9,145 nt of DNA from Alphaproteobacteria bacterium (GCA_021774355.1 JAJFJE010000342.1:1-9145), one strand, 5' to 3'; counted from the first letter of the stretch, positions 1-6,671 are shown. A program made the numbers and translations. Notes: generated from the sequence alone by a model not told the origin.

Positions 1-815
1 CGGACCGGGGCGGGCTGGGGGGTGTCGCGGGGCACCCCCGCCCCGACGCCGCAGCCGCTGTTGCGCTGGGCCGGGACGCGGCTCAGGCCGGGGCTGTCGG
101 CGGCAAGGAATTCGGGCAGCAGGGCAAGGCCCAGCCCGGCCTCGCACAGCCGCTTCAGGACCATGTAGCTGTCGGTGCGGGCGGTGACGCGTCCGGGCGG
201 CAGGCCGTCGAGCATCCAGGCCGTCTCGCCGACCAGGAACTCGTGGTCGCGGTGCAGAAAATGCACCGACAGGGCGAGCAGATCATGGTCGCCGCGTCCG
301 CCATGGGCGGCGAGATAGGCCGGCGCGGCATAGACGCCGTAGCCGATCTCGCCCAGGCGGATCAGCCGGCTATCGCCCCGGGTCGGCCGGGCCAGGCGGA
401 TGGCGACGTCGACCATCTCCCGTTCCAGGTCGACGAAATAGGTCTCGGTGGTGACATCGACGATGATCTGGGGATGTTCGCGCTTGAAGGCACCCAGTGC
501 CGGGGCCAGCCAACTGGCGAAGATATCGAGCATCGACACCCGCAGCGCGCCGCGATCGGTTGCGGTCGCGGTCTCGAAGAAGCCGCGCGCGGCGCCGTCC
601 ATGCGCAGGGCGGCGTCGAGCAGAGGTGCGAGGCCGGTTGCCACCGCGTAGCGGCCGTCCTGGCGGTGGAAGGCCGGTATCCCCAGGGCCTGCTCCAGGG
701 CCTGGATGCGCCGCCGCAGGGTGGAATGGTCGATGTCCAGCGACTGGGCCGCGGCCTCGAAGGTGCCATGGCGGTGCAGCGCCAGAAAGGCGCGGATCAG
801 GTCCCAGGATGGCAT
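1..815 (-). CDS. LysR-type transcriptional regulator, 3' end cut by window edge
   Basis: Reading from ATG 815 gives 271 codons with no stop before the left edge; about 20-30 residues are probably missing (LysR proteins are about 300). The N-terminus is a winged helix-turn-helix (MPSWDLIRAFLALHRHGTFE, then AAAQSLDIDHSTLRRRIQALEQALG at 21-45), with STLRRRI in place of the common SVSRRI. An effector-binding domain follows: LRVSMLDIFASWLAPALGAF (91-110), HPQIIVDVTTET (114-125), VDVAIRLARP (135-144), GVYAAPAYLAAHG (160-172), and MVLKRLCEAGLGLALLPEFLA (about 217-237). Such proteins bind DNA as tetramers and respond to a small ligand, here unknown. LysR regulators often control a divergent neighbour, but upstream here lies the co-directional NUDIX gene, so the target is not evident. 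The last 30 visible residues are less typical of the family. Confidence 0.9.
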   Translation of the reverse strand, partial: MPSWDLIRAFLALHRHGTFEAAAQSLDIDHSTLRRRIQALEQALGIPAFHRQDGRYAVATGLAPLLDAALRMDGAARGFFETATATDRGALRVSMLDIFASWLAPALGAFKREHPQIIVDVTTETYFVDLEREMVDVAIRLARPTRGDSRLIRLGEIGYGVYAAPAYLAAHGGRGDHDLLALSVHFLHRDHEFLVGETAWMLDGLPPGRVTARTDSYMVLKRLCEAGLGLALLPEFLAADSPGLSRVPAQRNSGCGVGAGVPRDTPQPAPV

Positions 816-817
816 GG

Positions 818-826
818 CCTCTCCCC
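818..826 (-). promoter_or_regulatory. Ribosome binding site for the LysR-type regulator
   Basis: A purine-rich GGGGAGAGG on the minus strand ends 2 nt before the ATG at 815-813; its GGAG core is 5 nt away. It fixes the start of the regulator gene and is the clearest ribosome binding site in the window. Confidence 0.6.
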
Positions 827-859
827 GCCGCTTCGTCCAGGAGGCCGATGCTACACGGA

Positions 860-886
860 CCGCCGGATGCTGTCCGATGCCGGCGG
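860..886 (-). repeat. Inverted repeat between the NUDIX gene and the LysR gene
   Basis: A 7-bp perfect stem, CCGCCGG (860-866) and CCGGCGG (880-886), encloses a 13-base loop. On the minus strand it begins one base after the NUDIX stop codon. No T run follows, so an intrinsic terminator is doubtful. It could act as an mRNA 3'-end structure, or as a dyad operator site just upstream of the regulator gene; the sequence does not decide. Confidence 0.3.
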
Positions 887-887
887 G

Positions 888-1454
888 TCAGGCCGGGTCT
901 GCGCTTCCCGCCGCCAATGGCCCGCAATCGCCGGTCGCCCCGTCGGGATTGCCGAAGGGGGCAAAATCGCGCAGGCCCTCGGCCGCGCGGTAATGGGTGA
1001 GGCCCCAGCCGACCGAGGGGAAGGCCAGGCTGTCCCAGGGGATCTCGTCCCAGGCAAAGAGGCGGAGTTCCAGGGTCTCGGGGCCGGCGCCGAATTCCGG
1101 GCGGGCGAGGCGGGCGCGGTGGATCAACTGCACCTGGCTCAGCCGGGTGATGGTATAGACCGCCAGCAGGGCATCGATCTCGATCTCGGCCAGGGCCTCC
1201 TCCCGGGCCTCCCGGCGGGCCCCCTCGACCACCGTTTCGTGCTCTTCCATATAGCCGGCCGGAATGGTCCAGAAGCCGCGGCGCGGCTCGATCGCCCGGC
1301 GGCACAAGAGGAAGCGGCCGGCATGGCTGACGACGCTGCCGACCACGATCTTGGGATTGACATAGTGCACGAAACCGCATGTGCGGCAGACCGGGCGTTC
1401 CCGGTTGTCGCTCTCGGGCACCATCAGACTGAAGTCGGGGGTCAACAACGCCAT
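888..1454 (-). CDS. NUDIX hydrolase with N-terminal zinc-knuckle-like segment
   Basis: NUDIX enzymes cleave a nucleoside diphosphate linked to another group, using Mg2+ held by the Nudix-box glutamates; the substrate here is unknown. The 188-residue protein begins with DNRERPVCRTCGFVHYVNPKIVVGSVV, where C23 and C26 form one CxxC knuckle, followed by the Nudix fold. The Nudix box is at 67-89: G67, E73, R81, E82, E85 and E86 are in place, but the usual glycine after EEx is leucine (L88). Family recall places it with NUDIX proteins carrying a zinc-ribbon-like N-terminus (ADP-ribose pyrophosphatase or NADH pyrophosphatase-like annotations), but NudC-type zinc ribbons have two CxxC pairs and this has one. 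ATG 1454 is the first usual start after an in-frame TGA at 1517; no strong ribosome binding site is seen. A later ATG at residue 11 would still keep the whole domain. Confidence 0.88.
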   Translation of the reverse strand: MALLTPDFSLMVPESDNRERPVCRTCGFVHYVNPKIVVGSVVSHAGRFLLCRRAIEPRRGFWTIPAGYMEEHETVVEGARREAREEALAEIEIDALLAVYTITRLSQVQLIHRARLARPEFGAGPETLELRLFAWDEIPWDSLAFPSVGWGLTHYRAAEGLRDFAPFGNPDGATGDCGPLAAGSADPA

Positions 1455-1514
1455 GGGCGCAATCTGGCGCCAGTGCGTGCCCCCGTCCAGTCTCTTGGTG
1501 AAGACCTTGCCGTA

Positions 1515-1769
1515 TCACACGGTGATGTCGACCAGGCGGCCCAGCCGGCGGTCCAGGGGTGGCGGGCGCTGATCCTGGGGCGTGGCCAGGGGCCGTTCCC
1601 GCCGCGGCGGGTTTGCCCCAATGGCGGTGCCGTCGGCCCGGGCCGCGCTGACCGCCTTGGCCAGCACGGTTCCCTCGCTCCGCCCCGGCACGCCCGCAGG
1701 CGGGCGGGCCGTGGCCTGCTGGGCCGCGGCAAGGGCGGCGAGGATGGCGCTGCTGGGTTTCACGTCCAT
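1515..1769 (-). CDS. Small uncharacterised protein, conserved-looking
   Basis: The 84-residue product starts MDVKPSSAILAALAAAQQATARPP and ends RLGRLVDITV; the middle is rich in A, P and R and probably disordered. I do not recognise a named family. From memory, short alphaproteobacterial hypothetical proteins share this plan (an MDVKPSS-like N-terminus with an amphipathic helix, a proline-rich linker, and a C-terminus of the RGSLVDITV kind), which supports a real gene. No signal peptide, membrane segment or catalytic motif is visible. The start ATG at 1769 is chosen over an in-frame GTG at 1784 because the M-D-V start fits that plan; an AGGG sits only 2 nt before the ATG, closer than ideal. 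It lies 60 nt after ccmI and 60 nt before the NUDIX gene, on the same strand. Function unknown. Confidence 0.6.
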   Translation of the reverse strand: MDVKPSSAILAALAAAQQATARPPAGVPGRSEGTVLAKAVSAARADGTAIGANPPRRERPLATPQDQRPPPLDRRLGRLVDITV

Positions 1770-1810
1770 AGCCCTAGAGGACACGGCAAGTCTTAAGCCC
1801 CCGTAAAGAT

Positions 1811-1826
1811 CGGCCGCTGCCGGCCG
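1811..1826 (-). terminator. Hairpin after ccmI, possible weak intrinsic terminator
   Basis: A perfect 6-bp stem CGGCCG/CGGCCG with a 4-base loop begins 3 nt after the ccmI stop on the minus strand. It is followed by ATCTTTA, which has only a short T run. It may reduce or end transcription of the ccm operon before the next gene, or it may only protect the mRNA 3' end. The weak T tract keeps confidence low. Confidence 0.35.
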
Positions 1827-1829
1827 CCG

Positions 1830-2957
1830 TCAAGGGGGTGTTGCGTGGCGCCGGGCCGCGGCGGCGCCGGCGGCCAGTTCGGGCTGGTCGGGGCGCAGGG
1901 CGGCGGCCTTGTCCCAGGCCCCGGCGGCGGCGTCGAAGCGGCCCAGGACCTCGTAGGCCCGGGCCAGCCTGATCCAGCCATCGGCGTCGTCCGGCGCGCG
2001 GGTCAGGCGTTCCGCAAGGCGCTCGACCATGCCCTCGATCATGGCCTGGCGGTCCGCCGGGTTCATCGCCTGGGCGGCGGCCATATCGTCGGCCGAAGGC
2101 CCCGGGGCCGGGGCGGCATCGGCCACCGGCGCCTGGCCCAGCCGGGCGCGCGCGGCATTCAGGCCAACCAGGACGGCGCGGCGGAACGCCCCCTCGACCG
2201 GCGGCCCCTGGTCGAGCAGGCCCTGCCACAGGCGGGCCGCCACAACGGCATTGCCGTCGGCCAGGGCGAAAAAGGCCTGGGCGTGGCGCACGGCGGGATC
2301 CTGGGGGGCGCGCCTGGCGGCCTGGGCCACCAGGGCCCGGGCCGCGGCGTCGGGCCGGCCGTCATTGGCGGCGACCCGGGCTTCGGCGGCGGCAAGGTAG
2401 GCCGCGGGATTGTCGGGCTGCAGCCGGACCACCGTCTCGAAGGCGGCGACCGCGTCGGCATAGCGCCCCTGGTTGAGACGGACCCGGCCCAGCAGGCTCC
2501 AGGCCTCGCCATCCGCCGGGGTGCTGGCGACCCGGCGTTCCAGGGTGGCGATCAGCCGGGCATCCTCGGCCGCCTGGCCCGCGGCGGTCAGGCGCGGTGC
2601 CAGGGGGGCATCGTCGAGCCCGGGCTGGCCCAGCCGTCCGTAGAGCAGGGTGGCCCCGGCGATCAGCCCCAGGGCGATGGCGGCGGCCGCCCAGGGGGCC
2701 GCCCGGCTCTCGACGGCGCCGGCCGGCCGGGCGCCGGCCCGCAGCAGGCGGCGCTCGATCTCCAGCCGGGCCGCGGCGGCGGCACCCTCGTCCAGGGTCC
2801 CGGCCGCCTGCTCGGCCGCCAGTTCGCGCAATTGGGTGCGGTAGACGGTCATCTCGGCCTCACCCTCGGGCCGGGCGGTGCGGGCGACCAACAGCGGCTG
2901 GATCAGGGCGGCCGCCACCAGGCCGGCGATCAGGGCGAAGGCGAGTGCCGCGATCAT
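1830..2957 (-). CDS. ccmI: Apocytochrome c chaperone CcmI (TPR protein)
   Basis: CcmI holds the C-terminal end of apocytochrome c and presents it to CcmF/CcmH. The 375-residue protein begins with a membrane segment (3-24), then a cytoplasmic loop with the family's leucine-zipper-like VYRTQLRELAAEQAAGTLDEG (38-58) and ARLEIERRLL (63-72), a second membrane segment (about 88-106), and a periplasmic TPR domain. A clear TPR is at 151-184 (EAWSLLGRVRLNQGRYADAVAAFE, then LQPDNPAAY), and another at 326-356 (DGWIRLARAYEVLGRFDAAAGAWDKA). Between them a helical region (200-270) and an alanine/proline linker (278-292) are visible. It starts at ATG 2957, overlapping the ccmH stop, and ends with TGA 1832-1830. 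It is the last recognisable ccm gene; a hairpin follows directly. Confidence 0.94.
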   Translation of the reverse strand: MIAALAFALIAGLVAAALIQPLLVARTARPEGEAEMTVYRTQLRELAAEQAAGTLDEGAAAAARLEIERRLLRAGARPAGAVESRAAPWAAAAIALGLIAGATLLYGRLGQPGLDDAPLAPRLTAAGQAAEDARLIATLERRVASTPADGEAWSLLGRVRLNQGRYADAVAAFETVVRLQPDNPAAYLAAAEARVAANDGRPDAAARALVAQAARRAPQDPAVRHAQAFFALADGNAVVAARLWQGLLDQGPPVEGAFRRAVLVGLNAARARLGQAPVADAAPAPGPSADDMAAAQAMNPADRQAMIEGMVERLAERLTRAPDDADGWIRLARAYEVLGRFDAAAGAWDKAAALRPDQPELAAGAAAARRHATPP

Positions 2958-3412
2958 GGCCGGTCCGGGTCCAGCAGAGCGGCCAGGCGAGCCTGTTCGT
3001 CGGGCGTCAACGGGGCCGCCGGCGGCGGCCCTGGCCGCCGCTGGCGGCGCCACAACACCACCCCGCCCAGGCCCAGCAGCAGGGCCGGGCCGAGCCACAG
3101 CAGCAGGGTTTCCGGCTCGAAGGGCGGTTTCAGCAGCACCCAGTCGCCATAGCGGGCGACCAGGAAGGCGCGGATCGCGGCATCGCTGTCGCCGGCAACC
3201 ACATGCGCGCGGATCAGCCGGCGCAGGTCGCCAGCGAGATCGGCACTGGAATCGGCGATCGACTGGTTCTGGCAGACCAGGCAGCGGACCTCCCGGGCAA
3301 GCGCCTGGGCCCGGGCCTCCTGGGCCGGATCGGGCAGGGGCGGATCGACCCCGATAGCCAGAACCGTGCCACCCCACAGCAGCAGCACGGCGGTCAGGGC
3401 GAGCCGCCTCAT
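2954..3412 (-). CDS. ccmH: Cytochrome c maturation thiol reductase CcmH
   Basis: Membrane-anchored periplasmic protein that reduces, or forms a mixed disulfide with, the apocytochrome heme-binding cysteines, and joins CcmF and CcmI in the heme ligation complex. The 152-residue product is the short, alphaproteobacterial/CycL-like form lacking the fused TPR domain of E. coli CcmH; that domain is supplied separately by ccmI. It has a signal peptide (1-19, cleavage plausible after VLA), the redox motif RCLVCQNQSIADS with C44 and C47, the RLIRAHVVAGDSDAAIRAFLVARYGDWVLLKPPF helix-rich region (65-98), a membrane segment at about 102-121, and a short proline-rich cytoplasmic tail ending DPDRP. Start and stop overlap ccmG and ccmI by 4 nt. 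Confidence 0.97.
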   Translation of the reverse strand: MRRLALTAVLLLWGGTVLAIGVDPPLPDPAQEARAQALAREVRCLVCQNQSIADSSADLAGDLRRLIRAHVVAGDSDAAIRAFLVARYGDWVLLKPPFEPETLLLWLGPALLLGLGGVVLWRRQRRPGPPPAAPLTPDEQARLAALLDPDRP

Positions 3413-3954
3413 GACGCCGCCCCGGGCTTGAGGCGGGGCAGGATCTCGTCGGCGATGACCGCGGGGGTCAGGGCGCCGACCCACTTGAACAGGATGGTGC
3501 CGTCGCCGCCGATCACATAGGTCTCGGGCGCCCCATAGACGCCCCAGTCGATCCCCGCCCGGTTGTCGGGGTCGCTGCCGACCGCACGATAGGGATTGCC
3601 ATGCTCGGCCAGGAAAGCCGCGGTGGCTTCGGGGCGGTCGCGCCAGGCCAGGCCGTAAAGGATCACCGCCGGATCCTTGACCAGTTCGCTCAGCAGCGGA
3701 TGCTCGACGATGCAGGCGCCGCACCACGAGGCGAAGACATTGACCAGGACCGGCCGGCCCTGGCGCAGGTCGGCGTCGCTCAGGCCCGGCTGGCCGGCGG
3801 CGAGGCCGGGCAGGGCGAGATGGGGGGCAGGCTTGCCCAGCAGGGCCGAGGGCAGGATGGCGGGGTCGCGCCCGAGCTGGAGATAGAACAGCACGGTCAG
3901 GGCCAGCCCGATCACCAGGGGCAGCGCGGCGAACAGGAAGCGGGTCCGGGTCAT
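3409..3954 (-). CDS. ccmG: Periplasmic thiol:disulfide oxidoreductase CcmG (DsbE family)
   Basis: Membrane-anchored thioredoxin-fold protein that keeps the apocytochrome CXXCH cysteines, or CcmH, reduced in the periplasm. Starting at ATG 3954, which overlaps the ccmF stop, it has 181 residues, the normal length. An N-terminal membrane anchor (about 7-26) is followed by GKPAPHLALPGL (40-51), the active site WCGAC at 77-81 with the CcmG-specific CxxEHP continuation (C81 to P86), and the cis-proline loop GVYGAPETYVI with P143. The last active-site residue before C81 is alanine, where many CcmG/DsbE proteins have proline (WCxPC) and E. coli has WCPTC; this may alter redox potential. An open frame further upstream (to 4683) is only a shadow of ccmF. 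The stop overlaps the ccmH start by 4 nt. Confidence 0.96.
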   Translation of the reverse strand: MTRTRFLFAALPLVIGLALTVLFYLQLGRDPAILPSALLGKPAPHLALPGLAAGQPGLSDADLRQGRPVLVNVFASWCGACIVEHPLLSELVKDPAVILYGLAWRDRPEATAAFLAEHGNPYRAVGSDPDNRAGIDWGVYGAPETYVIGGDGTILFKWVGALTPAVIADEILPRLKPGAAS

Positions 3955-5918
3955 GACTGCACCGTCGCGGGGGGCAGCGCCGCCCGGCGCAGGGGCGCGC
4001 CGATGCGCAGCCGGCGGTCGCTCAGCGAGATCAGGCCACCCAGGGCCATCATCAGGCCGCCGCCCCAGATCCACAGGGCCAGCGGCTTCCAATAGGCGCG
4101 CACGGCGACCGTGCCGCCGGCCGCAGCGCCGACCACCACGTAGAGATCGCCCAGGGGCCGGTTGGCGATGGCCGCCTCGTTGGTCTCCATCGGCGGCGCA
4201 TCGTAGCGGCGCAGTTCGGGTTCCATCGCGGGCAGGCCGGGGACCAGGAAGCGCGCCCGGTCGGCGACATAATTCGGGCCGGCCACCCGGCTGGTGCCTT
4301 CCAGGGTGAGCTGGTAGCCGGCCAGGCTGACCCTGTCGCCCGGCTTCATCTGCAGCAGGCGCTCCTCGCCGAAGCCGGTGGCGGCGGCGATCCCGACGAT
4401 GGTCACGGCGAGGCCCAGATGGGCGAATGTCATGCCCCAGGCGCCGCGCGGCAGGGCGCGCAGCCGGGCCCAGGCGGCGGCCGGCCCCAGGCTGCCCAGC
4501 CGGGCGCGCTGGGCCAGTTCGCTGAGCACGCCGCCGGCCATGAACAGCGCGGCGGCGAAGGCGATCAGGGACAAGAGGGGGCCGGTGCCGGCCAGCCACA
4601 GCCCGACCAGCAGGGCCAGGGCGGCGGCGACCGCGACGAATTTCAGCCGTGCCAGGACGCCTGCGAGGTCGCCCCGCTTCCACGGCAGCAGCGGGCCGAT
4701 GCCAAGCGCCAGCACCAGGATGCCCGCCAGGGGCAGGACCGTCGCGTTGAAGAAGGGCGGCCCGACCGAGATCTTATCGCCGGTCACGGCGTCGAGCCCG
4801 AGGGGATAGAGCGTGCCCAGGAGCACCGTGGCGGTCAGGGTCGCCAGCAGCAGATTGTTGAGCACCAGGCCGGCCTCGCGACTGACCGGGGCGAATAATC
4901 CGCCGGGGGCGAGGCGGGGCGCCCGCCAGGCAAATAGGGTCAGGGCGCCGCCGCTGACCGCGGCCAGGAAGCACAGCACGAACAGGCCGCGCGCCGGATC
5001 ATTGGCGAAGGCGTGGACCGAGGTCAGGACCCCGGAGCGGACCAGGAACGTGCCCAGCAGGCTGAGCGAGAAGGCCAGGATGGCGAGCAGGATGGTCCAG
5101 GATTTCAGGGTATCGCGCTTCTCGACCACGATTGCCGAATGAAGCAGGGCGGTGGTCGCAAGCCACGGCATCAGCGAGGCGTTCTCGACCGGATCCCAGA
5201 ACCAGAAGCCGCCCCAGCCCAGCTCGTAATAGGCCCACCACGAGCCGCCGGTGATGCCCACGGTCAGGGACGACCAGGCGGCCAGGGTCCAGGGCCGCAC
5301 CCAGCGTGCCCAACTCGGCTCGACCCGGCCCTCCAGCAGGGCGGCGACAGCAAAGGAAAAGGCGATCGAGACCCCGACATAGCCGAGATAGAGGAAGGGG
5401 GGGTGGAAGGCGAGGCCGGGATCCTGCAGCAGGGGGTTGAGCCCCTGGCCTTCCAGGGGCGCCGGATCGAGCCGGGCGAAGGGGTTGGAGGTGAACAGCA
5501 TGAAGGCCAGGAAGCCGCTGCCGATCAGGCCCTGGACCGCCAAAGCGCGGGCCCGGAAGCTGGCCGGCAGGGCGCCACCGAACAGCGCCACCGCGGCCCC
5601 GAACAGGGTCAGCATCAGGGCCCACAGCACCAGCGAGCCTTCGTGATTGCCCCATACGCCGGTGATCTTGTAGAGCATCGGCTTCAGCGAATGGCTGTTG
5701 TGATAGACATTGGCCACCGAGAAGTCCGAGGTCACATAGGCGTGGACCAGGCAGGCGAAGGCGCCGGCGACCAGCAGGAACTGCAGGACGGCGGCGGACC
5801 CGGCCAGGGCCATGCCGCCGGCATGGCGGCGCATCGCCGCGACCAGCGGCACGGTGCCCTGGAGGACGGCGACCCCGAAGGCCAGGACCAGCAGGAACTG
5901 GCCGAGTTCGGCAATCAT
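3951..5918 (-). CDS. ccmF: Cytochrome c heme lyase subunit CcmF
   Basis: Large membrane protein that takes heme from holo-CcmE and, with CcmH and CcmI, attaches it to apocytochrome c in the periplasm. Its 655 residues match the family (about 630-670). It has many membrane segments and the heme-binding WWD loop at about 235-261 (GSWWAYYELGWGGFWFWDPVENASLMPW region). The expected histidines are all visible: H172 in FHPPFLYLGY and H302 in SVHAFANDP (periplasmic pair), and H260 in LLHSAIV and H500 in MTFAHLGLAV (the pair that binds the second, membrane-buried heme in E. coli). A periplasmic domain lies at about 515-615 before the last membrane segment (WKPLALWIWGGGLMMALGGLISL). Both ends overlap their neighbours by 4 nt. 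No frameshift is seen. Confidence 0.98.
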   Translation of the reverse strand: MIAELGQFLLVLAFGVAVLQGTVPLVAAMRRHAGGMALAGSAAVLQFLLVAGAFACLVHAYVTSDFSVANVYHNSHSLKPMLYKITGVWGNHEGSLVLWALMLTLFGAAVALFGGALPASFRARALAVQGLIGSGFLAFMLFTSNPFARLDPAPLEGQGLNPLLQDPGLAFHPPFLYLGYVGVSIAFSFAVAALLEGRVEPSWARWVRPWTLAAWSSLTVGITGGSWWAYYELGWGGFWFWDPVENASLMPWLATTALLHSAIVVEKRDTLKSWTILLAILAFSLSLLGTFLVRSGVLTSVHAFANDPARGLFVLCFLAAVSGGALTLFAWRAPRLAPGGLFAPVSREAGLVLNNLLLATLTATVLLGTLYPLGLDAVTGDKISVGPPFFNATVLPLAGILVLALGIGPLLPWKRGDLAGVLARLKFVAVAAALALLVGLWLAGTGPLLSLIAFAAALFMAGGVLSELAQRARLGSLGPAAAWARLRALPRGAWGMTFAHLGLAVTIVGIAAATGFGEERLLQMKPGDRVSLAGYQLTLEGTSRVAGPNYVADRARFLVPGLPAMEPELRRYDAPPMETNEAAIANRPLGDLYVVVGAAAGGTVAVRAYWKPLALWIWGGGLMMALGGLISLSDRRLRIGAPLRRAALPPATVQS

Positions 5919-6397
5919 GGCGTACTCCCGGTCATGGGCCTGGCGTCGGGCATTGCGGCTCCCTCCTGCCAGCGGCCGGAGGCCTTCAGGGCCTCGACCA
6001 CCTCGCGCGGCATATAGGTCTCGTCGTGCTTGGCCAGGACATTGGTCGCCAGGACGGTGCCGTCGGGCTGGCGGCGGCCTTCGGCGACCACCCCCTGGCC
6101 CTCACGGAACAAGGTCGGCGGCAGGCCGCGAAAGGTCACCGGCACGCTGGCCTTGAGGTCGGTAACCTTGAAATGCAGGGTCAGGCCGTCGGCATCCTTG
6201 TACACCGAGCCGGTTTCCACCAGGCCGCCGACCCGGATCGCCTGCTGCGGCCCGGGCGGTGCCGTCAGCATCTGGCTGGGCGACAGGAAGAACACCAACT
6301 GGTCGCCCAGGAAGGTCAGGATCAGGGCGGTGGCGCCGGCGACGCAGGCAAAGCCGGCACCGACCAGCCACAGCCGCCGTTTCTTGCGCGGGGTCAT
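5915..6397 (-). CDS. ccmE: Periplasmic heme chaperone CcmE
   Basis: CcmE is anchored in the inner membrane and carries heme covalently in the periplasm, from CcmC to CcmF. The 160-residue protein begins with a basic stretch (MTPRKKRRLW), a membrane anchor at about 9-30, and then the OB-fold domain. The covalent heme-binding histidine is H124 in LAKHDETYMP, and the conserved tyrosine that ligands heme iron is Y128 (H130 and Y134 in E. coli). Other family landmarks are FFLSPSQ (36-42), IRVGGLVETGSV (54-65), VTDLKASVPVTFRGLPPTLFREGQGVVAEG (78-107) and LATNVLAKH. The start overlaps ccmD and the stop overlaps ccmF, each by 4 nt. It has the bacterial histidine form; the CXXXY variant is absent. Confidence 0.97.
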   Translation of the reverse strand: MTPRKKRRLWLVGAGFACVAGATALILTFLGDQLVFFLSPSQMLTAPPGPQQAIRVGGLVETGSVYKDADGLTLHFKVTDLKASVPVTFRGLPPTLFREGQGVVAEGRRQPDGTVLATNVLAKHDETYMPREVVEALKASGRWQEGAAMPDARPMTGSTP

Positions 6398-6576
6398 GGC
6401 TGTCTCCGGCGCGGCGGGTGGGCCGCCGCGAGGGCCGCCAGCGCCGCCTGGCGGGATTTCAGGCCGCGCCAGCTGGCGGCCGCCAGGGCGATGATCACGG
6501 CGAAGGTCACGCCATAGGCGCCCCAGACATAGAAGGCGTAACCGCCCATCTCAAAGAACGCCCGCAGGCCGGTCAT
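6394..6576 (-). CDS. ccmD: Heme exporter protein CcmD
   Basis: Small single-pass membrane protein that stabilises the CcmABC complex with CcmE and is needed for release of holo-CcmE. The 60-residue product is typical. It carries the CcmD signature GGYAFYVWGAYG at residues 11-22, one membrane segment (about 16-36), and a basic, proline-ending cytoplasmic tail (SWRGLKSRQ ... PPRRRQP). The start ATG at 6576 has a G-rich run (GGGGGG) about 8 nt upstream on the minus strand as a possible ribosome binding site. The stop overlaps the ccmE start by 4 nt. The first bases of the gene share 12 identical bases with the repeat arm in the upstream spacer, so its N-terminal residues (MTGL) may be repeat-derived. 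Confidence 0.92.
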   Translation of the reverse strand: MTGLRAFFEMGGYAFYVWGAYGVTFAVIIALAAASWRGLKSRQAALAALAAAHPPRRRQP

Positions 6577-6671
6577 GGCGTTCGCCCCCCATCGGCAGCC
6601 GCCGCCCCGTTGTCGCCACGACGGGCCCCGGATTCGCGCGCCGCCGGACGACGACGCGGCCGCTCCTTATC

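Noticed and set aside
1464..1473. Perfect 10-bp palindrome CTGGCGCCAG upstream of the NUDIX start
   Set aside because: A 10-bp GC-rich palindrome is common by chance at this base composition, and no promoter elements accompany it.
370..1518. 382-codon minus-strand frame overlapping the NUDIX and LysR genes
   Set aside because: An out-of-phase reading of the NUDIX and LysR frames, both of which have clear domains.
243..1796. 517-codon open frame on the plus strand across the LysR, NUDIX and small genes
   Set aside because: It lies antisense to three recognisable genes, has no family-like sequence, and its low-complexity G/A/R/Q composition is what the opposite strand of high-GC genes gives.
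1845..3152. 435-codon plus-strand frame opposite ccmI and ccmH
   Set aside because: It is a shadow of ccmI and ccmH, whose TPR, CxxC and membrane features are clear. Long antisense frames are expected where third positions are nearly all G or C.
5013..6017. 334-codon plus-strand frame opposite ccmF and ccmE
   Set aside because: It is antisense to ccmF and ccmE, both with intact signature residues. The frame's G/Q/E-rich sequence shows no domain.
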